DNA of 64,000 nucleotides from CAZHRC01 sp964533865 (GTDB lineage: Bacteria; Bacillota; Clostridia; Tissierellales; Peptoniphilaceae): positions 1-64,000 of the forward strand of contig CAZHRC010000005.1 of assembly GCA_964533865.1 (NCBI GenBank), given 5' to 3'. This document shows, one piece after another, positions 60,501 to 64,000 of the stretch (the first letter of the stretch is position 1; every line of letters begins with the position of its first letter). Below the pieces are notes generated by a model, which worked only from the letters and a program-made list of their open reading frames with translations, had not been told where the DNA came from and did no database searches. The position numbers and the translations under genes are program-made.

Positions 60501-61874
60501 ATGGGTATTAAGAAATGGGTGAGTTTAGGTTTGGTGGCAGCATTGACGCTGCCGATGTTGACCGCTTGTGGCGGCGGAGGAGATAAAAAAGCGCCAGAAA
60601 CGGCAAAAGATGGAAAGGTACAGATTGAATATTGGCACACCATGACAGGCGTCAATGGGGAGCAGATGGAAGCTCTTGTCACAAAGTTCAATGAAACGGT
60701 GGGACAAGAAAAGAACATCACGGTCAAAAGCGTGTTTCAAGGGGACGATGTGAGCGAAAAGCTTAAAACTTTGGCACAAGCCAATGATACGAAAAATTTC
60801 CCCAATGTGGCACAAATCGTCGGTGCAGGCATCCCTTCGGCGATGAATTACGAACAATTGGTTAAAGTTGAAGAAATGTATGGTAAAGGCGAGGACATCA
60901 CCGTGAAGAAAGAGGATCTCGATGCGCATACGGTACGAGCGTTCTCCTATAAAGACGAGTTAATTTGCATGCCTTTTAACGTATCGAGTATTTTGCTGTA
61001 CTACAATAAAAAGATGTTTGCAGAAGCGGGTTTAGACGCCAACCATCCACCAAAGACCATTGCTGAAATGGCTGATGCCATCTCTAAGATCATGGTGAAA
61101 GAAGGGGATAATGTGACGCGTTACGGATTAAATGTCGCTGTGCGCCGCTACCAATTGTCCAACTGGATCGGTGGACAAGGAGAGTACAACTTCTTTGGCG
61201 ACAATGAAGGTGGACGTACAGGAATGATGTCCAAGGTCACTTTTGGAGAAGACGGTAGCCTGGATAAGTACTTAACCGAGTGGGAAAAAGTCGTTAAAAC
61301 CGGCGGCTACAAAGAAATCGAAGATAACATCAACGAAGAGTTTTCCCTAGAACAGTTTGGCATGGCGATTATGTCCTCGGCGCGAATTGGAAAAATCAAA
61401 GATCTCGTCGGTGATAAATTTGAATGGGGCACCGCACCATTGCCCAAAGTTGATGCCAACGACAAAGGCGGTACTTCCGTCGGAGGATCTTGTTTGGCGT
61501 TGTTCAATAAAGGTGATGATGCGCAAGTGAAAGCTTCTTGGAGCTTTATGCAATACCTCGCATCTCCAGAAGCTCAAATCGCGTTTGATACAGCGACAGG
61601 CTATTTGCCAGTCAACAAACTGGTTTACGACCAAGAGGAGATGAAAGCTTACATCGACGCCAATCCGTATTATAAAGTGGCGATCGACCAAATGGCTAAC
61701 TCCAACGTCAACGTTCAAGAACCTTTTGACATTATCAACTGGGAAATCGACGAAATTGTGAAAAACAATATGGCGGAATTTGGCGCAGGCAACCAAGATA
61801 AAAACACGACCCGAGACAACATCGTCACCCAATGTAACGAAAAGCTTGCGGCTTACGTGAAAGCGAATCAGTAG
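60501..61874 (+). CDS. Sugar-binding lipoprotein of the ABC importer
   Basis: This 457-residue extracellular solute-binding protein family 1 member has lipobox LTACGGGG. Its domain blocks are IEYWHTMTGVNGEQMEALV, LICMPFNVSSILLYYNKKMF and GGSCLALFNKGDD, closest in style to glycerol-3-phosphate or sugar binding UgpB-like proteins. AAAAAGGAGG precedes the ATG. It is the third gene of the operon. Confidence 0.92.
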   Translation: MGIKKWVSLGLVAALTLPMLTACGGGGDKKAPETAKDGKVQIEYWHTMTGVNGEQMEALVTKFNETVGQEKNITVKSVFQGDDVSEKLKTLAQANDTKNFPNVAQIVGAGIPSAMNYEQLVKVEEMYGKGEDITVKKEDLDAHTVRAFSYKDELICMPFNVSSILLYYNKKMFAEAGLDANHPPKTIAEMADAISKIMVKEGDNVTRYGLNVAVRRYQLSNWIGGQGEYNFFGDNEGGRTGMMSKVTFGEDGSLDKYLTEWEKVVKTGGYKEIEDNINEEFSLEQFGMAIMSSARIGKIKDLVGDKFEWGTAPLPKVDANDKGGTSVGGSCLALFNKGDDAQVKASWSFMQYLASPEAQIAFDTATGYLPVNKLVYDQEEMKAYIDANPYYKVAIDQMANSNVNVQEPFDIINWEIDEIVKNNMAEFGAGNQDKNTTRDNIVTQCNEKLAAYVKANQ

Positions 61875-61882
61875 GCGAGCCT

Positions 61883-62698
61883 ATGATTAAATTAGTGGTT
61901 TGTGATATGGACGGCACCCTCATCGGCAACGATGAGGTGTTGTCACATCTAGCGGTGAAGATGGTCGATGCGTTAAAACAAAAAGGGATTGCATTTACTA
62001 TAGCTACGGGAAGGGTGGAAGCGATGGCGGATACTTATGTGGAAAAACTAGGTATTACGATTCCCTATATTCTATGCAACGGTGTGACGCTAAGAACAGC
62101 TCAGGAAATTTTCCAACGCAACGTCGTACCCGTAAAAGGTCTGCGGCCTCTCTTTCAACAAGCGGATGATATGGGAATGAGCTTAGTTTACAGTATTCGC
62201 GGTAAAGAGTGGGTGCACAAAATCACACCGTGGATTGAGCACCAGCAAAAAACATTTGATCGCTATCATGATGTCCATCTGCTCACAGAGGAAGAGTGGG
62301 AGATGCTAGAGATCGACAAGTTGATGATTATGGACGATGTGCGAAAAGGTGCCATCGCTATTATCGAAGAGATGTGTCATGACTTGCCTGACAGCTACGG
62401 CTATACCCGCTATACCAATAAATCGGTGGAAGTCGTACACAAAGATTCGACAAAGGGTTCGGCGTTACGCTTTCTGACCAATCTGTTAGATGTGGATATC
62501 GAAAACGTCTTGGCGATTGGAGATCATAGAAACGATATGGAAATGATCCTAGAAGCTGGTGTCGGCGCATCTGTGGGCAATGGGATTCCAGAGGTTAAGG
62601 CTGTTGCAGACTACGTTTCGCGTGGAGAATACTTGGAAGGCGTTCTCGAGATCGTCGACAAGTACTGCGGAGTCACGGTGGAGCGAGAGGAGGGGTGA
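61883..62698 (+). CDS. Cof-type HAD-superfamily phosphatase
   Basis: This 271-residue cytosolic phosphatase has motif I VCDMDGTLIGND and motif II FTIATGR. The Cof-specific C-terminal block is DSTKGSALRFL, with the metal-binding GDHRNDMEMILEAG. It probably dephosphorylates a sugar phosphate arising from the imported compound. It lies eight bases after the binding-protein gene and overlaps the next gene by one base. Confidence 0.92.
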   Translation: MIKLVVCDMDGTLIGNDEVLSHLAVKMVDALKQKGIAFTIATGRVEAMADTYVEKLGITIPYILCNGVTLRTAQEIFQRNVVPVKGLRPLFQQADDMGMSLVYSIRGKEWVHKITPWIEHQQKTFDRYHDVHLLTEEEWEMLEIDKLMIMDDVRKGAIAIIEEMCHDLPDSYGYTRYTNKSVEVVHKDSTKGSALRFLTNLLDVDIENVLAIGDHRNDMEMILEAGVGASVGNGIPEVKAVADYVSRGEYLEGVLEIVDKYCGVTVEREEG

Positions 62699-63591
62699 TG
62701 AGATTATCAACATCGACCAGTATCTACTTTAATCGACCAGACGGCACGAAAGCTTCCATACTCGATGCCATCGATCGGTGTGCCGACGCAGGATATCGAG
62801 TGGTGGACATGAACTTCCATGACTGTAGCGTCTTTGATACGCCCTTCAAAGGGGCGGGTTGGCTCGATTGGATTGAGCGGATCAAAGAAAGGGCTGATGA
62901 AAGGGGTATTGAGTTTTCCCAGGGTCATTCCCATTTTTACAACTTTTGTGATGAGACATTGCCCCATCGTGATGCACTCGACGAGTTGATTCGAAGAGGG
63001 ATTGTCGCGTCGGGGATATTGGGGATCAAATGGTTGGTGATCCACGCTGCTACGGATTTCGAATCGGCGACACCACTTCGTTCTTCCAAAGAAAAGACCA
63101 TGGCCTATTTAAAGCCGCGAATTGAATTGGCAAAAAGCCATGGTGTCGGTATTGCGATTGAAAATCTATGGGATTTAAACATATCACCACAACATCGCTA
63201 CACCGCGGATGCAGAACAATTGGTGGACTTAGTGGATACCCTATCCGAGGATTATGATAACGTCGGCGTGTGTTGGGATGTAGAGCACTCGAGTATCATG
63301 AAACAAGATATCGCCTCCCAATTAAAACACGTGGGCGATCGCTTGAAAGCCACCCATATCTCTGACTACATCAGTGTGGACGAAGATCATCTGTTGCCGT
63401 TTAGCGGGCTGACGGATTGGTCAGAGGTGATGGAGGCATTGGAGGCGGTGAACTACACGGGTGATTTTACTTATGAGATGCATCGCTATACCATGCGACT
63501 TCCCGATCCGTTGATCCATTCGGCACTGGTACACAGCGTGGAGGTGGGCAACTACTTGATCGAAGGCAAATGGCGTTTGGAAGATAAATAA
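62698..63591 (+). CDS. Sugar phosphate isomerase/epimerase (xylose isomerase-like TIM barrel)
   Basis: This 297-residue TIM-barrel protein of the AP endonuclease 2/xylose isomerase-like family has blocks YRVVDMNFHDC, FSQGHSHFYNF, WLVIHAATDFE, GIAIENLWDLN and GVCWDVEHSSIMKQD. The metal-binding Glu/Asp/His residues IEN, WDVEH and TYEMH are visible. It likely isomerises or epimerises a sugar from the importer. ATG 62698 is behind GAGAGGAGGGG and overlaps the phosphatase stop. A GTG one codon upstream is in the ribosome site. Confidence 0.9.
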   Translation: MRLSTSTSIYFNRPDGTKASILDAIDRCADAGYRVVDMNFHDCSVFDTPFKGAGWLDWIERIKERADERGIEFSQGHSHFYNFCDETLPHRDALDELIRRGIVASGILGIKWLVIHAATDFESATPLRSSKEKTMAYLKPRIELAKSHGVGIAIENLWDLNISPQHRYTADAEQLVDLVDTLSEDYDNVGVCWDVEHSSIMKQDIASQLKHVGDRLKATHISDYISVDEDHLLPFSGLTDWSEVMEALEAVNYTGDFTYEMHRYTMRLPDPLIHSALVHSVEVGNYLIEGKWRLEDK

Positions 63592-63924
63592 ATCTCGTAT
63601 CAACAGATGTGAGAGGTAGAGCGTTAAACGCAGGCGTTAAAGGATGATAAATAAAAGATAATACATTCTATAGTACAATAAAAGACACTGCCTTTATCCT
63701 ACTGGAACCGATCGGGAATAATCGTAACAAACGACATGATTAAAGGATTTAGAAGGTAATCCTAGCGTGAGATTGCGTCTCTTTCACGAAGAGCAGCATT
63801 CAGTAAGGATTTGAAAAACGTCCAGTAAATTTAGTAAATGTAAAGATTTAGCTATTGATATAGTAAATGAAAGGTGATATAATTCACTTGTTGAATAACA
63901 CATATAACTTTTAGGGAGACTCAA
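63592..63924 (+). promoter_or_regulatory. Intergenic region with near-consensus promoter for the ABC ATPase
   Basis: TTGATA (63855-63860), 17 bases and TATAAT (63878-63883) give a strong promoter about 40 bases before the ATG. TAGTAAATG occurs twice nearby (63830-63838 and 63861-63869), the second copy in the promoter spacer, a possible regulator site. Upstream, GCGTTAAA is repeated near 63622 and 63634. Nothing else is evident. Confidence 0.7.
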
Positions 63925-64000
63925 ATGGCTACATTAACACTGAAGAACATTGAAAAAGTCTATGGGAACGGTTTCAAAGCGGTGAACGACTTCAACCTCG
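63925..64000 (+). CDS. Carbohydrate ABC transporter ATPase (N-terminal fragment)
   Basis: The first 25 residues (MATLTLKNIEKVYGNGF...) match the start of UgpC/MsmK-type ATPases of carbohydrate ABC importers. The gene runs off the window. TAGGGAG precedes the ATG. It has its own strong promoter, which fits a shared ATPase serving several importers, including the one just upstream that lacks an ATPase gene. Confidence 0.85.
   Translation, partial: MATLTLKNIEKVYGNGFKAVNDFNL

Noticed and set aside
1..64000. rRNA, tRNA, prophage or insertion sequences
   Set aside because: No rRNA or tRNA sequence, transposase, integrase or phage structural gene was recognised. A formal tRNA or covariance scan was not possible here.

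Overview
The window looks like a chromosomal segment of an anaerobic, amino-acid-fermenting Gram-positive bacterium of the Clostridia, read from a draft assembly (runs of 10 and 100 N). The evidence is two T-box leaders, a complete teichoic-acid D-alanylation operon, CWB2-anchored surface enzymes, strong AGGAGG ribosome sites, rubrerythrin with PerR, an oxygen-sensitive acyl-CoA dehydratase-type activase/reductase pair, and corrinoid methyltransferases with a reductive activator. No rRNA, tRNA, phage, transposase or CRISPR array was recognised. The species cannot be named from this view.

Layout. 1-5.8 kb: end of a transglutaminase-like protein, a CWB2/VanY peptidase, serC, a DUF2207 membrane protein and a glutaredoxin with a zinc ribbon. 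5.9-10.1 kb (minus): dltA-dltB-dltC-dltD-dltX, with the tiny dltX last. 10.1-15.8 kb: an AT-rich patch of tiny membrane peptides, a decayed ComP-like sensor kinase, its LuxR-type regulator and a membrane thioredoxin-like protein, possibly the remnant of a peptide-signalling or bacteriocin locus. 15.9-20.1 kb: a frameshifted TcyP-like symporter, an SPFH/ribbon-helix-helix pair and an O-antigen-ligase-like protein. 20.6-28.4 kb: PerR/rubrerythrin, a stand-alone AICAR transformylase, and copY-copA, where copA carries a C-terminal CopZ domain with its own ribosome site. 28.4-36.9 kb: a repeat cluster, surface proteins, and a T-box-controlled paaK-ACT operon. 36.9-38.7 kb: a selenium-type module (YedE, TusA-like, DUF3343, with a divergent cysteine desulfurase).

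38.9-49.4 kb holds the most interesting block: a MetNI-type importer with three MetQ-like lipoproteins, followed by three UroD/MtaA-type methyltransferases, a corrinoid protein and a RACo-type activator. It reads as an import-and-demethylation system for an unknown methylated compound, probably amino-acid-like. 49.6-57.7 kb: a second T-box/paaK, a two-component system, yqeY, and a double-cubane-cluster reductase operon with an interrupted third gene and a TDT transporter. 57.8-64 kb: DUF624 protein and a carbohydrate ABC importer operon with a HAD phosphatase and a sugar-phosphate isomerase-like protein.

Two themes cross the window. One is a family of intergenic palindromic/modular repeats (near 3.2, 14.8, 24.0 and 28.4-29.1 kb). 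The other is several broken reading frames (kinase, thioredoxin-like protein, TcyP, C_GCAxxG_C_C protein), which may be decay or draft-sequence error.
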